DNA from: an uncultured Clostridia bacterium
GTDB lineage: Bacteria > Bacillota > Clostridia > TANB77 > CAG-508
Reading direction: 5' to 3'
DNA: 17,349 bases
Assembly: GCA_949077355.1 (NCBI GenBank)
Contig: CARUQW010000024.1
Coordinates: 1-17,349, forward strand
Shown here: positions 1 to 8,400 of the stretch, piece after piece
Layout of the letters: each line of letters starts with the position of its first letter
How positions within the stretch are numbered: the stretch's first letter is position 1
Program-made: the position numbers and the translations under genes
Notes under the pieces: generated by a model
Database searches by the model: none
What the model saw: the letters and a program-made list of their open reading frames with translations, nothing else
What the model was told of the DNA's origin: nothing

Positions 1-107
1 ATTTCTTTTGCTTTTACCCATTTTCCTTCTTCTGGAATTGGTGCTGGTCCATGGTTTACTCCTTTGGCTACACAGCACATTTCTTCTAATTCTTTTGAAT
101 AAATCAT
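1..107 (-). CDS. NifU-like iron-sulfur cluster assembly scaffold protein, N-terminal fragment
   Basis: Only the first 35 codons are in the window; the gene continues past the left edge. The visible peptide begins MIYSKELEEMCCVAKGVNHG and continues with APIPEEGKWVKAKE. This resembles the start of the clostridial NifU-like scaffold proteins that are often found beside a GGGtGRT protein; the assignment is from memory of that family. The start at 107 is chosen because AAAGGAG lies about 7 bases upstream; the in-frame ATG at 125 has no comparable site. The conserved cysteines of the scaffold domain would lie outside the window, so the function is a family-level call on a short peptide. It has its own promoter at 145-174 and is not clearly part of the glycolytic operon. 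Confidence 0.6.
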   Translation of the reverse strand, partial: MIYSKELEEMCCVAKGVNHGPAPIPEEGKWVKAKE

Positions 108-144
108 TTTAATTGCTCCTTTCATTTCTCCTTTTATTTTTGGT

Positions 145-174
145 TTTATAAGTGCTATTTTAGTTTATTTTCAA
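145..174 (-). promoter_or_regulatory. Sigma-A type promoter for the NifU-like gene
   Basis: On the minus strand, TTGAAA (169-174) is followed after 18 bases by TATAAA (145-150), about 38 bases upstream of the ATG at 107. A 9-base A/T inverted repeat (158-166 with 174-182) overlaps it but has no U-tract. No convincing terminator is seen after the yezG-like gene, so read-through from the glycolytic operon is possible. Confidence 0.5.
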
Positions 175-207
175 AACTAAAAACATCTATAAAAAATTAA
201 TAACTTT

Positions 208-903
208 TTATTGATTCTTCATTTTTTCAATTTCTTCTTTTGATAATAAAAGTTGATTTTTACGCCTTTTCTCTGTCTTTTCTACCACTTCTTCTACATC
301 TTGTGTCTTTACATTTTCATTGCTATAGGCTATCACATTTTCAATATCACGAATATAAATACCAGAATCATAATGTTCTTTTCTAGCTAAGGTCTTAGCT
401 CCTAATAAGTATCGTTTTAAAATTTCTTTATCTTCTTTACTTACCTGTTCTTCTCCAATCCCTAATATCTCGTATCGCCAAATAACATGTCTTTCATAAC
501 TTGAAAAATCATTCTGATTTAAATCTGTATAATCATACTCCACCTTGAATTTTAAATTTTGTATCGACATGGTTATATTGGTCCAAATCTCGTTTCTTTC
601 TGATTTTCGAAATTCTTTTCTCAATTCTTTTATCTTAGCATATAATAATTGGACTAATCTTAAATATTGATTTTCATCTATATTAAATTTTGCTGGTATT
701 TCATATACATTAACTGGCTTCTTTTTCAAAATCCCTTTGGGAATATAATAGAAGAATAACTCTCCTGTCTTTCCTTCTTTATCAGGCTCATCCAAAACAG
801 AACTATATAGATATAGTTTATCCCATTTTTCTGGTATCATATAAAATAATTTTCTTTGTATATCTTCATATATTTCTTTTATTTTTTTTGTATGATTTAG
901 CAT
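208..903 (-). CDS. YezG/DUF600-family immunity (antitoxin) protein with charged C-terminal extension
   Basis: The product has 231 residues. Residues about 10-150 look like the YezG/DUF600 family: MIPEKWDKLYLYSSVLDE near 22-39, FNIDENQY at 73-80, EIWTNITM at 105-112, and an ERHVIWRYEILGI block at 137-149. The known member, Bacillus subtilis YezG, is the immunity partner of the LXG polymorphic toxin YeeF. Residues about 155-231 form a Lys/Glu-rich, probably helical extension not expected in the roughly 150-residue core family. There is no signal peptide or membrane segment, so it is probably cytoplasmic. The start is 6 bases after the gpmI stop. Its ribosome binding site AAGGA lies in the last gpmI codons, so it is probably co-transcribed and translationally coupled. 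No toxin gene lies beside it in this window. Neutralisation of a toxin is inferred from the family only. Confidence 0.72.
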   Translation of the reverse strand: MLNHTKKIKEIYEDIQRKLFYMIPEKWDKLYLYSSVLDEPDKEGKTGELFFYYIPKGILKKKPVNVYEIPAKFNIDENQYLRLVQLLYAKIKELRKEFRKSERNEIWTNITMSIQNLKFKVEYDYTDLNQNDFSSYERHVIWRYEILGIGEEQVSKEDKEILKRYLLGAKTLARKEHYDSGIYIRDIENVIAYSNENVKTQDVEEVVEKTEKRRKNQLLLSKEEIEKMKNQ

Positions 904-909
904 ATCTTT

Positions 910-2451
910 TTATTCCTTATCTAATAAACTATTTCCCGTCATTTCTTCTGGTTTTTCAAGATTCATCAAATCTAGCATGGTTGGTGCTAAATCTGCTAGC
1001 TTTCCTCCTGATTTTAGTTTTAAGGTGTTGTTCGCAGTTACTAAAATTAATGGTACTGGATTGGTTGTATGTGCTGTATGTGGTTCTCCAGTACTATAAT
1101 CTATCATTTGTTCTGCATTTCCATGGTCTGCTGTAATTAATAGATTTCCTTGTTTGTTTTCTACTAATTCTACTACTTTTCCGACACATTCATCGACTGC
1201 TTCAACTGCTTTAATGGCAGCTTTTAAACTTCCTGTATGGCCTACCATGTCTGTATTAGCATAATTTAATATGATGCAATCATATTTATCATTTTTAATG
1301 GCTTCTAATACTTTTTCTGTTACTTCATAAGCACTCATTTCAGGTTTTTGATCATAGGTTTCCACTTTAGGAGATGCTACTAATATTCTTTCTTCTCCTT
1401 CATATTGTTTTTCTTCTCCGCCATTAAAGAAGAAAGTTACATGTGCATATTTTTCCGTTTCTGCGATACGTAATTGGCTGTATCCTTTTTTACTTATATA
1501 TTCTCCAAATGTATTGTGTAATGCTTCTTTTTGGAATGCGATGTGTACATTTGGCATTGTTTCATCGTAATTAGTGAAACATACATAGTATAAATCTAAA
1601 TCTTTTTTGGTTTCAAATCCATCAAATTCTGGGTCTACTAAGCTTCTTGTAATTTCTCTTGCTCGATCTGGTCTAAAGTTAAAAAAGATAACAGAATCAT
1701 GTTTTCCAATGGTTGCAATCGGTTCTTCTCCATTGCAAATTAATGTTGGTTCTACAAATTCATCAAATACTTCTTTTTGATAAGAATCTTCAATGGCTTT
1801 TATGCTACTACCAGCTTTGTTTCCTTCACCTTTTACTAAAGCATCGTAACATTTTTTAACTCTTTCCCATCTTTTATCTCGATCCATAGCATAGAATCTT
1901 CCAGATATACTTGCAATTTTTCCAATTTGCTTTTCATTCATTTTTTCTTGTAATTTCATAATATAGCTCTCTGCTGAAGCTGGCGGTGTATCTCTTCCAT
2001 CTAGAAAACAATGTACATATACATTTTCAAAATCCCTTCTTTTTGCCATTTCTAATAGTCCATATAGATGGCGGTTATGACTATGCACCCCTCCATCTGA
2101 TACCAAGCCTAAAATGTGTAACTTAGAGTTGTACTTTTTACAATTTTCAATTGCTGCTATAAATTCCGGATTGGTAAAAAAGTCACCATCTTCAATGGAT
2201 TTTGTGATTCTTGTTAATTCTTGGTATACAATTCTTCCTGCACCAATATTGGTATGTCCTACTTCTGAATTTCCCATTTGTCCTTCTGGTAAGCCAACAG
2301 CTAATCCACTTGTATGAATTTCTGTATGACTATATTTTTTCATTAGTTTATCTATGTTAGGTGTATTAGCTAATTTAATAGCATTTCCATCATTATTGGT
2401 ATTATCTCCAAAACCATCTAATATCATTAGCATTGTTAATTTGTCTTTCAT
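910..2451 (-). CDS. gpmI: 2,3-bisphosphoglycerate-independent phosphoglycerate mutase
   Basis: This enzyme interconverts 3-phosphoglycerate and 2-phosphoglycerate through a phosphoserine intermediate, using two Mn2+ ions. Its 513 residues match the usual length. Visible motifs include ILDGFGD with Asp12 as metal ligand, and GQMGNSEVGH with the phosphorylated Ser62. Substrate residues appear in VHSHNRH, FLDGRDTPP, and FRPDRAREI. The second metal cluster appears in MVGHTGS, ADHGNAEQM and HTTNPVP. The ATG at 2451 has AGGTGATG just upstream, and the tpiA stop is 15 bases before it, so the two are co-transcribed. It is the fourth gene of the pgk operon. No enolase gene follows, unlike many Firmicute glycolytic operons; the next gene is the YezG-like one. 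Confidence 0.97.
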   Translation of the reverse strand: MKDKLTMLMILDGFGDNTNNDGNAIKLANTPNIDKLMKKYSHTEIHTSGLAVGLPEGQMGNSEVGHTNIGAGRIVYQELTRITKSIEDGDFFTNPEFIAAIENCKKYNSKLHILGLVSDGGVHSHNRHLYGLLEMAKRRDFENVYVHCFLDGRDTPPASAESYIMKLQEKMNEKQIGKIASISGRFYAMDRDKRWERVKKCYDALVKGEGNKAGSSIKAIEDSYQKEVFDEFVEPTLICNGEEPIATIGKHDSVIFFNFRPDRAREITRSLVDPEFDGFETKKDLDLYYVCFTNYDETMPNVHIAFQKEALHNTFGEYISKKGYSQLRIAETEKYAHVTFFFNGGEEKQYEGEERILVASPKVETYDQKPEMSAYEVTEKVLEAIKNDKYDCIILNYANTDMVGHTGSLKAAIKAVEAVDECVGKVVELVENKQGNLLITADHGNAEQMIDYSTGEPHTAHTTNPVPLILVTANNTLKLKSGGKLADLAPTMLDLMNLEKPEEMTGNSLLDKE

Positions 2452-2466
2452 CTTTTCATCACCTTT

Positions 2467-3219
2467 TTAATTTTCAAATTTAACTATTTTACTAAATTCA
2501 TCTGCTTTTAGACTAGCGCCTCCTACTAAGCCACCATCTATATCAGACATTTCAAATAATTCTTTGGCATTTGTGCTTTTTACACTTCCACCATATTGTA
2601 TTATAACTCCATTTGCCACCGTTTGTCCATAGATTTGAGCAATTTTGTTCCTGATGGATTTAATGCTATGATTGGCATCTTCTTTTGTTGCCGTTTTTCC
2701 TGTTCCAATTGCCCAAATAGGTTCATAAGCTATGATTGTATTTTCTACTTGATTTTCTGTTAATCCTTTTAATGCTAATTCTGTTTGTTTCGTTATAATT
2801 TCTTCTGTTTGGCCTGCTTCTCTTTGTTCTAAAGTTTCTCCTACACATACGATTGGTTTTAACCCATATTGAAATGCTGCCTTTACTTTTTTATTTACTG
2901 TTTCATCTGTTTCGTTAAAATATTGTCTTCTTTCTGAATGCCCAATAATAACATATTCTACATTAATAGATTTTAACATTTTCCCAGATATTTCTCCTGT
3001 GTAAGCTCCTGTTTCTTCGAAATGCATATTTTGTGCCCCTATTTTTATATTTGTATTTTGAGCTGTTAGTAAGGCATAAAATAAATCCGTATATGGCATA
3101 CATAAAACCACTTCATTTTTGGTGTCTTTCACCAATGGTGCCAATTCTTCAATAAAGTTAATCGCTTCATTAGGAAGCATGTTCATTTTCCAATTTCCTG
3201 CAATTACTTTTCTTCTCAT
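2467..3219 (-). CDS. tpiA: Triose-phosphate isomerase
   Basis: This cytoplasmic enzyme interconverts dihydroxyacetone phosphate and glyceraldehyde-3-phosphate. With the start at 3219 the protein has 250 residues and begins MRRKVIAGNWKMN, as the family does. Catalytic residues are visible: Asn9 and Lys11 in NWKMN, His94 in IIGHSERR, and Glu166 in AYEPIWAIGTGKT with the flexible lid. Phosphate-binding loops GGSVK and DGGLVGGASL are near the C-terminus. The frame stays open for 15 codons upstream to a TTG at 3264, but that start would overlap the preceding gene and add a tail the family lacks, so it is rejected. The Shine-Dalgarno before 3219 is only moderate (AGGTTGG, GGAAAG). The gene sits 25 bases after the small unknown gene and 15 bases before gpmI. 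Confidence 0.96.
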   Translation of the reverse strand: MRRKVIAGNWKMNMLPNEAINFIEELAPLVKDTKNEVVLCMPYTDLFYALLTAQNTNIKIGAQNMHFEETGAYTGEISGKMLKSINVEYVIIGHSERRQYFNETDETVNKKVKAAFQYGLKPIVCVGETLEQREAGQTEEIITKQTELALKGLTENQVENTIIAYEPIWAIGTGKTATKEDANHSIKSIRNKIAQIYGQTVANGVIIQYGGSVKSTNAKELFEMSDIDGGLVGGASLKADEFSKIVKFEN

Positions 3220-3244
3220 TCTTTCCAACCTACTTTCTAAAATT

Positions 3245-3496
3245 TTATCTAACTTCTTCTCCAAATATTGCTTTTAAGCTATGATTGATGTAATTATCCA
3301 TCTCTTCCTCTGTTGGTAGAAAATCAAAAACTTTCTTTAATTCTGGATTTTTTTCCTTATTTTGTAAGTGTCTTTTTTCTTTCACTTTGGCAATAAATTC
3401 TTGTTCTTCCTCTGTATAACGACCTAACAAGCCATCAAATTTTGTCGTATTTTGTTCTACTATTCTTTTTCTAAATTCTTTCTCTTTTTCTCCCAT
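3245..3496 (-). CDS. Small charged protein of unknown function within the glycolytic operon
   Basis: I do not recognise this 83-residue protein. It is highly charged and helical in character, with a Lys/Glu-rich N-terminal half (EKEKEFRKRIVEQ), a central FDGLLGRYTEEEQEFIAKVKEKR stretch broken only by its turn, and a C-terminal FLPTEEEMDNYINHSLKAIFGEE. There are no cysteines, membrane segments or signal peptide. The start at 3496 is chosen because GGAAGGA lies 8 bases upstream; an in-frame ATG at 3541 has no such site. Its leader closely resembles that of pgk: both read AGGA.G.ATGTAAAAATG. It starts 52 bases after the pgk stop and ends 25 bases before tpiA, so it is almost certainly co-transcribed with glycolytic genes. 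Any role in glycolysis is inference from position alone. Confidence 0.75.
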   Translation of the reverse strand: MGEKEKEFRKRIVEQNTTKFDGLLGRYTEEEQEFIAKVKEKRHLQNKEKNPELKKVFDFLPTEEEMDNYINHSLKAIFGEEVR

Positions 3497-3548
3497 TTTT
3501 ACATCCTTCCTTATACTTTGTTTAATTTCATAATTCATCACTTTACCA

Positions 3549-4730
3549 TTAACTTAAAAGACATTCAATTCCTGGTAAATTCTTTCCCTCTAAGAATTCC
3601 AAGGAAGCTCCTCCTCCTGTTGAAATATGTGTCATTTTGTCTTCTACCCCTGCTTTTTTTAGGGCTGCTGATGAGTCTCCTCCTCCTACAATTGTAATAC
3701 ATCCTATTTCTGCTAAAGCTTTTGCTATTTCGTTGGTTCCCTCTGCAAATTGCTCTACTTCAAATAAGCCTAAAGGTCCATTCCAAAATACAGTTTTTGC
3801 GTTTTTCAATTCTTCTATAAATAGTTTTATCGTCTCTTTTCCAATGTCAAATCCTTCCCAACCTGATGGAATTTCATTATATTTTACCGTTTTACTTTCT
3901 CCTTCTGGTGCCTCTGCTTTTGCTATTTTAGTATCAATCGGCAACATAAATTTCACATTTTTTTCTTCTGCTTTTTTCATTAATTCTCTTGCCAAATCTA
4001 GTTTATCTAATTCACAAATCGAATCTCCTACTTCATATCCTTGTGCTTTAAAGAATGTATATGCCATTCCTCCACCAATTATTAGCGTATCAACTTTTTC
4101 TAACAAGCTATCAATAACTCCTATCTTATCAGATACTTTAGCACCTCCTAAAATAGCTATAAATGGTCTTTCTGGGTCTTCAATTGCATTTCCTAAAAAC
4201 TTCAATTCTTTTTCAATTAAAAAGCCTGCTACCGCTGGCAAAAACTCTGCGACTCCTGCTGTTGAAGCATGCGCTCTATGCGTTGTTCCAAAAGCATCAC
4301 TTACATAAATTTCTGCCATACTTGCTAATTGTTTTGCAAATTCTTTATCGTTTTCTGTTTCTTCTTTATGAAATCTTACATTTTCTAACAATAAAATTTG
4401 TCCTTTTTGTAAAACTTCTGCTTTCGCTTTTGCATCTTCTCCTATGACATCTTTTGCCATGATAATTTCTTTTTCTAATAATTTTTCTAATTCTTTTGCT
4501 ACTGGTTTTAAAGAATATTCCGCTTTAAATTCTCCTTTTGGTCTTCCTAGATGAGAACATAGGATAATCGCACAATCGTTATCTAATAAATATTGAATGG
4601 TTGGTAAGGCTGCTACGATTCTTTTGTTATCCCTTATATTTTGATTTTCATCCATTGGTACATTGAAGTCACAACGAACCAATACTTTTTTTCCTTTTAA
4701 ATCAATATCTTTTACTGTTTTTTTATTCAT
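3549..4730 (-). CDS. pgk: Phosphoglycerate kinase
   Basis: This enzyme transfers the acyl phosphate of 1,3-bisphosphoglycerate to ADP, a substrate-level phosphorylation step. It has 393 residues from the start at 4730, close to the family norm. The N-domain substrate site is seen in RCDFNVP (19-25), SHLGRPKG (59-66), ENVRFHKEE (116-124) and DAFGTTHRAHAS (145-156). The C-domain nucleotide site is seen in GGAKVSDK (195-202), WNGPLGLFE (316-324) and GGGDSSAA (349-356), with a terminal STGGGASLEFLEG loop (370-382). The ATG at 4730 has AGGAGG 9 bases upstream; a further in-frame ATG at 4769 lacks a good site and is rejected. It is the first gene of the pgk-unknown-tpiA-gpmI-yezG-like unit and is driven by two stacked promoters. 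Confidence 0.97.
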   Translation of the reverse strand: MNKKTVKDIDLKGKKVLVRCDFNVPMDENQNIRDNKRIVAALPTIQYLLDNDCAIILCSHLGRPKGEFKAEYSLKPVAKELEKLLEKEIIMAKDVIGEDAKAKAEVLQKGQILLLENVRFHKEETENDKEFAKQLASMAEIYVSDAFGTTHRAHASTAGVAEFLPAVAGFLIEKELKFLGNAIEDPERPFIAILGGAKVSDKIGVIDSLLEKVDTLIIGGGMAYTFFKAQGYEVGDSICELDKLDLARELMKKAEEKNVKFMLPIDTKIAKAEAPEGESKTVKYNEIPSGWEGFDIGKETIKLFIEELKNAKTVFWNGPLGLFEVEQFAEGTNEIAKALAEIGCITIVGGGDSSAALKKAGVEDKMTHISTGGGASLEFLEGKNLPGIECLLS

Positions 4731-4810
4731 TTTTACATTCCTCCTAATCTCTCTTTGGTTACTTTTCATTTCTACTATATTTTTGTTTTACTAAAGTGTA
4801 ACCCGCTTTT

Positions 4811-4838
4811 ATAGTATTGCCATATTTCCCCAAGTCAA
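4811..4838 (-). promoter_or_regulatory. pgk proximal promoter (P2)
   Basis: TTGACT (4833-4838, minus strand) is followed after 16 bases by TACTAT (4811-4816), about 80 bases upstream of the pgk ATG. It lies 4 bases downstream of the -10 box of the distal promoter. The same P1-P2 spacing occurs at gapA. Confidence 0.55.
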
Positions 4839-4842
4839 TACC

Positions 4843-4871
4843 ATTCTATACCAAAAAAGAATACTTTTCAA
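4843..4871 (-). promoter_or_regulatory. pgk distal promoter (P1), spacer identical to gapA
   Basis: TTGAAA (4866-4871) is followed after a 17-base spacer by TAGAAT (4843-4848), on the minus strand. The 22 bases 4843-4864, covering the -10 box and most of the spacer, are identical to 12768-12789 upstream of gapA. The -35 box falls across the loop of the terminator hairpin of the prepilin-like gene. Confidence 0.55.
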
Positions 4872-4881
4872 GTATTCTTTT
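4853..4881 (-). terminator. Intrinsic terminator after the prepilin-like gene
   Basis: There is a perfect 12-base inverted repeat (4855-4866 with 4870-4881) with a 3-base loop. On the minus strand the hairpin ends in a run of six T. It begins 10 bases after the restored stop of the prepilin-like gene at 4891, so it separates that gene from the pgk operon. Confidence 0.65.
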
Positions 4882-4890
4882 CGTATATTT

Positions 4891-5239
4891 TTAATCTGCT
4901 TGATTCCATCCTGTTATTTCATTAAATAATATGGTATGATCTCCGTCATTTGTTTTTATTTCTTTGCCTGTGCCAACGATTGTTCCGATATCGTTCTATA
5001 ATTTTTTCTGCTTCCACTTTTGTTAAATTTTTTCCCTTTTTTTGTTGTTCTGTATAGATATCTGCTTCTATTTTTTCTATGATACTCCTTCTTTCAGCTT
5101 GTGTTGTTGATTCGTTTGAGCGATTCATAATATTATCTTTTATCATTACTTTTCCCATTGAAATTCCAGCAATAATAAGTAGTACTATAATGGTAACAAT
5201 TAATGCTATGAGAGTGATTCCTTTTTCCTCTTTTTTCAT
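4891..5239 (-). pseudogene. Prepilin-like (type IV pilin N-terminal) protein, frameshifted
   Basis: The first part reads MKKEEKGITLIALIVTIIVL followed by LIIAG. This is a class of prepilin signal with a Lys-Gly cleavage site and a single hydrophobic helix, common in clostridial surface pseudopilins. The frame reads on to a TGA at 4946-4948, giving 97 residues, but the end (RNNRWHRQRNKNK) looks wrong. If one base near 4987 is skipped after the codons for ERY, the reading becomes GTIVGTGKEIKTNDGDHTIL then FNEITGWNQAD, ending at TAA 4891-4893. That tail fits the acidic C-termini of this group and ends next to the terminator. I therefore see one extra base. It could be a real inactivating mutation, an assembly error, or less likely programmed slippage at a CGG codon. 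AAGGAGG precedes the ATG. Confidence 0.7.
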
Positions 5240-5261
5240 ATGTACCTCCTTGTTTTTCTTT

Positions 5262-5290
5262 ATTGTATCTCAAAAAGGATTACTTTGCAA
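5262..5290 (-). promoter_or_regulatory. Promoter of the prepilin-like gene
   Basis: TTGCAA (5285-5290) is followed after 17 bases by TACAAT (5262-5267) on the minus strand, 22 bases upstream of the ATG. The -35 and spacer layout resembles the gapA and pgk P1 promoters. Confidence 0.6.
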
Positions 5291-5415
5291 GTATTATAAG
5301 GCAATCGATTAAAAATAATTTGGTTATATAGACCATGTTAAATGCGCCTCTCTCATGTTCAAATAAGCTTTTATCTATTTCGCATAAATTACGAATGCGA
5401 CTGGAATAGTTTTAC

Positions 5416-5485
5416 CAAATTCTTAACAAAAGTCATAAAGGGTCCTGTTTTTCGGGTATCGTTATGACTTTTGTTATAGAATTTG
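5416..5485. repeat. Long imperfect palindrome after carB, possible terminator or small repeat element
   Basis: The arms 5424-5438 and 5462-5476 pair perfectly over 15 bases. They are extended by 8 more pairs (5416-5423 with 5478-5485) across a single unpaired base at 5477. The 23-base interior can form a short CCTG/CGGG helix. It starts 15 bases after the carB stop, as a terminator would, but neither strand carries the expected T-run. The rest of 5291-5415 shows nothing I can identify. Confidence 0.5.
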
Positions 5486-5499
5486 TTAAACGCCTTTCA

Positions 5500-8400
5500 C
5501 TATGATTCATCTATTGTCGAAATTCCTAATGTAATTTCCTCTAAAACATCTAATAATACCTTTACTGTGTCTAACGCTGTAAAAATTGGAATATTATTTT
5601 CAACTGCACATCTTCTAATTTGTGCTCCATCTGTTTCCTGATTAATTGAATTAATATTTCTTGTATTAATTACATAATTTACATATCCTTTTCTCATGGA
5701 TTCTAAAATTTCTTCACTGCCTTCACTAATTTTCTTTTTCACTCTAGTTCTGATACCATGTTCTTTTAAGAATTTAGCAGTTCCTTTCGTGGCTTCTATA
5801 TTAAATCCTAAATTATAAAATCTTCTAATTAATGGTAAAGCCTCTTCTTTGTCTTCGTTCGCAATGGTTAAGAAAATCGTTCCATAGTTGGCTAATTTCA
5901 TTCCAGATGATTGCAAGGCTTTATACAAAGCTCTTGTTAATTTTTTGTCATATCCAATTGCTTCTCCTGTTGATTTCATTTCTGGTGATAGATAGGCATC
6001 TAATCCGTTTAATTTAGAGAATGAAAAGGCTGGTGCTTTGACATACCATTTTTCTTTTTCTTTTGGATATACTTCTGTAATTCCTTGTTCTTTTAAAGTT
6101 TTTCCAAGCATAACCAACGTACCAATATCTGCTAACGAATATCCTGTTGATTTTGATATAAATGGTACAGTTCTTGATGACCTTGGATTTACTTCAATAA
6201 CATATACCTCTTCGTTTTTATCTACAATAAATTGTATATTGTATAATCCAACAATTCCAATTCCTAATCCTAATTTTACTGTATAGTCTAGTATTTTTTC
6301 TTTGGCTTTTTGGCTTACACTGAAAGTTGGATAAATACTGATACTATCGCCTGAATGAATTCCTGTTTTTTCAACATGTTCCATGATTCCTGGTACAAAT
6401 ACATCTGTTCCATCACATACAGCATCCACTTCTAGCTCTTTACCAATAATATATTTATCGACTAATACTGGTTGCTTTTTGTTAACTTCTACTGCTGTTT
6501 TTAGATATTTTTCTAAAGCCTCTTTGTTGGATACAATTTGCATAGCTCTTCCACCTAGCACATAACTTGGCCTTACTAAAACAGGATATCCAATTGCTTC
6601 TGCTACTTTAATTCCATCTTCTATATTCGTTACCGCTTCTCCCTTTGGTTGTAATAATTTTAATTTTTTCATTACTTTTTCAAAAGAATCTCTGTTTTCT
6701 GCTCTTTCAATGGCATTGACATCTGTTCCAATCATTCTTACGCCTAATTTGCTAAGCGGTTCTGCCAAATTGATTGCTGTTTGTCCTCCTAATGCACTAA
6801 TTACTCCTTCTGGCTTTTCTAAATCGATAATGTTCATAACATCTTCTACTGTTAGTGGTTCAAAATACAATTTATCACTTGTTGTATAATCGGTTGATAC
6901 CGTTTCTGGATTATTATTGATAATAATTGCTTCATATCCCGCTTCTTTAATGGTTTGAATTGCATGGACGGTTGAATAATCAAATTCAACTCCTTGCCCA
7001 ATTCGAATTGGTCCAGCTCCTAATACTATTATTTTCTTTTTCTTACTAATAATGGATTCATTTTCTTCTTCATAAGTTGAGTAGAAATACGGAACATAAC
7101 TTTCGAACTCACTACTGCAAGTATCTATCATTTTGTAAACAGGATAAATATTTTTTTCTTTTCTTAAATGATAAATTTCTTCTTCTGTCTTTTTCCATAC
7201 TTTTGCAATATACTTGTCACTAAATCCCATCTTTTTGACTTGTTTTAAAACTTCTATATCATCTTGATTCTTCTTTAATATTTCTTCTGCTTTCACAATA
7301 TTTTTAATTTTCTCCAAGAAGAACATATCTATTTTTGTAAAGTTATAAATAAGTCCCAAATCTACATCTCTTCTTATTAATTCAGCTATCGCATAAATTC
7401 TGTCATCTCTTCCTGCTTTGATATATTCCATCAATTCTTCTGTCTCTGTTTTATCAAATTTGTCCATTTGAATATGGCATACTCCAATTTCTAAAGAACG
7501 AATTGCTTTTAGCAGACTTTCTTCTAGCGTTCTGCCTACACTCATCACTTCTCCTGTCGCCTTCATTTGTGTACTTAATTTATTAGAAGCTAATGTGAAT
7601 TTATCAAATGGAAATCTTGCTACTTTTGATACAACATAATCTAATGCTGGTTCAAAACTAGCTGGTGTATTAGCTAATTTAATTTCATCTAATCGCATAC
7701 CTATCGCAATTTTAGCAGAAACTCTAGCAATTGGGTAACCACTTGCTTTAGATGCTAATGCAGAAGAACGTGATACTCTTGGATTTACTTCAATTAGATA
7801 GTAATTAAAAGAATGTGGGTCTAAAGCAAATTGAACATTACATCCTCCTTCTATTTTTAAAGCTCGTATAATTTTTAAAGCACTATCTCTTAATAATTGG
7901 TATTCTTTATTTGTTAATGTTTGGCTTGGCGCAACTACAATTGAGTCTCCTGTATGAACACCTACTGGGTCTAAATTTTCCATATTACATACGGTAATTG
8001 CTGTATCATTACTATCTCGGATTACTTCGTATTCAATTTCTTTATATCCTTTAATGCTTTTTTCTACTAATACTTGTCCTACTGGTGAAAGCTTTAAGGC
8101 ATGCTTTATGGTTTCTTTTAACTCTTCTTCCTTATCGGCAAAGCCTCCACCAGTTCCCCCTAATGTGAAAGCTGGTCTTAATACCACTGGATATCCTATT
8201 TTGTTAGCTGCTTCAATTCCCTCTTCCATTGTAGTAGCTATGATGGATTCTAATACTGGTTCTCCTAGTTCTTCACATAATGCTTTAAATTTTTCTCTAT
8301 CTTCTGCTCTTTCAATACTTTCACTACTAGTTCCTAAAAGTTCTACTTGACATTCTTGTAAAACTCCTTTTTTGTATAATTGCATTGCTATATTTAAACC

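Noticed and set aside
888..1136. Hydrophobic plus-strand open frame opposite the end of gpmI
   Set aside because: The leucine-rich translation comes from reading A/T-rich minus-strand codons backwards; there is no ribosome site.
3220..3264. Longer tpiA start at a TTG codon
   Set aside because: It would overlap the previous gene and add 15 residues foreign to the family; the ATG at 3219 gives the usual MRRKVIAGNWKMN start.
3637..4308. A 223-codon open frame on the plus strand opposite pgk
   Set aside because: It lies wholly inside an unmistakable pgk on the other strand, has no family-like sequence and no separate promoter or ribosome site; similar plus-strand frames opposite gpmI, carB, carA, gapA, GH15 and the beta-CASP gene are rejected for the same reason.
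5409..5491. Integron attC site (GTTAAAC at 5485-5491 beside a long palindrome)
   Set aside because: Only one of the two core sites is present; the left side does not give the matching RYYYAAC, and no integrase or cassette is nearby.
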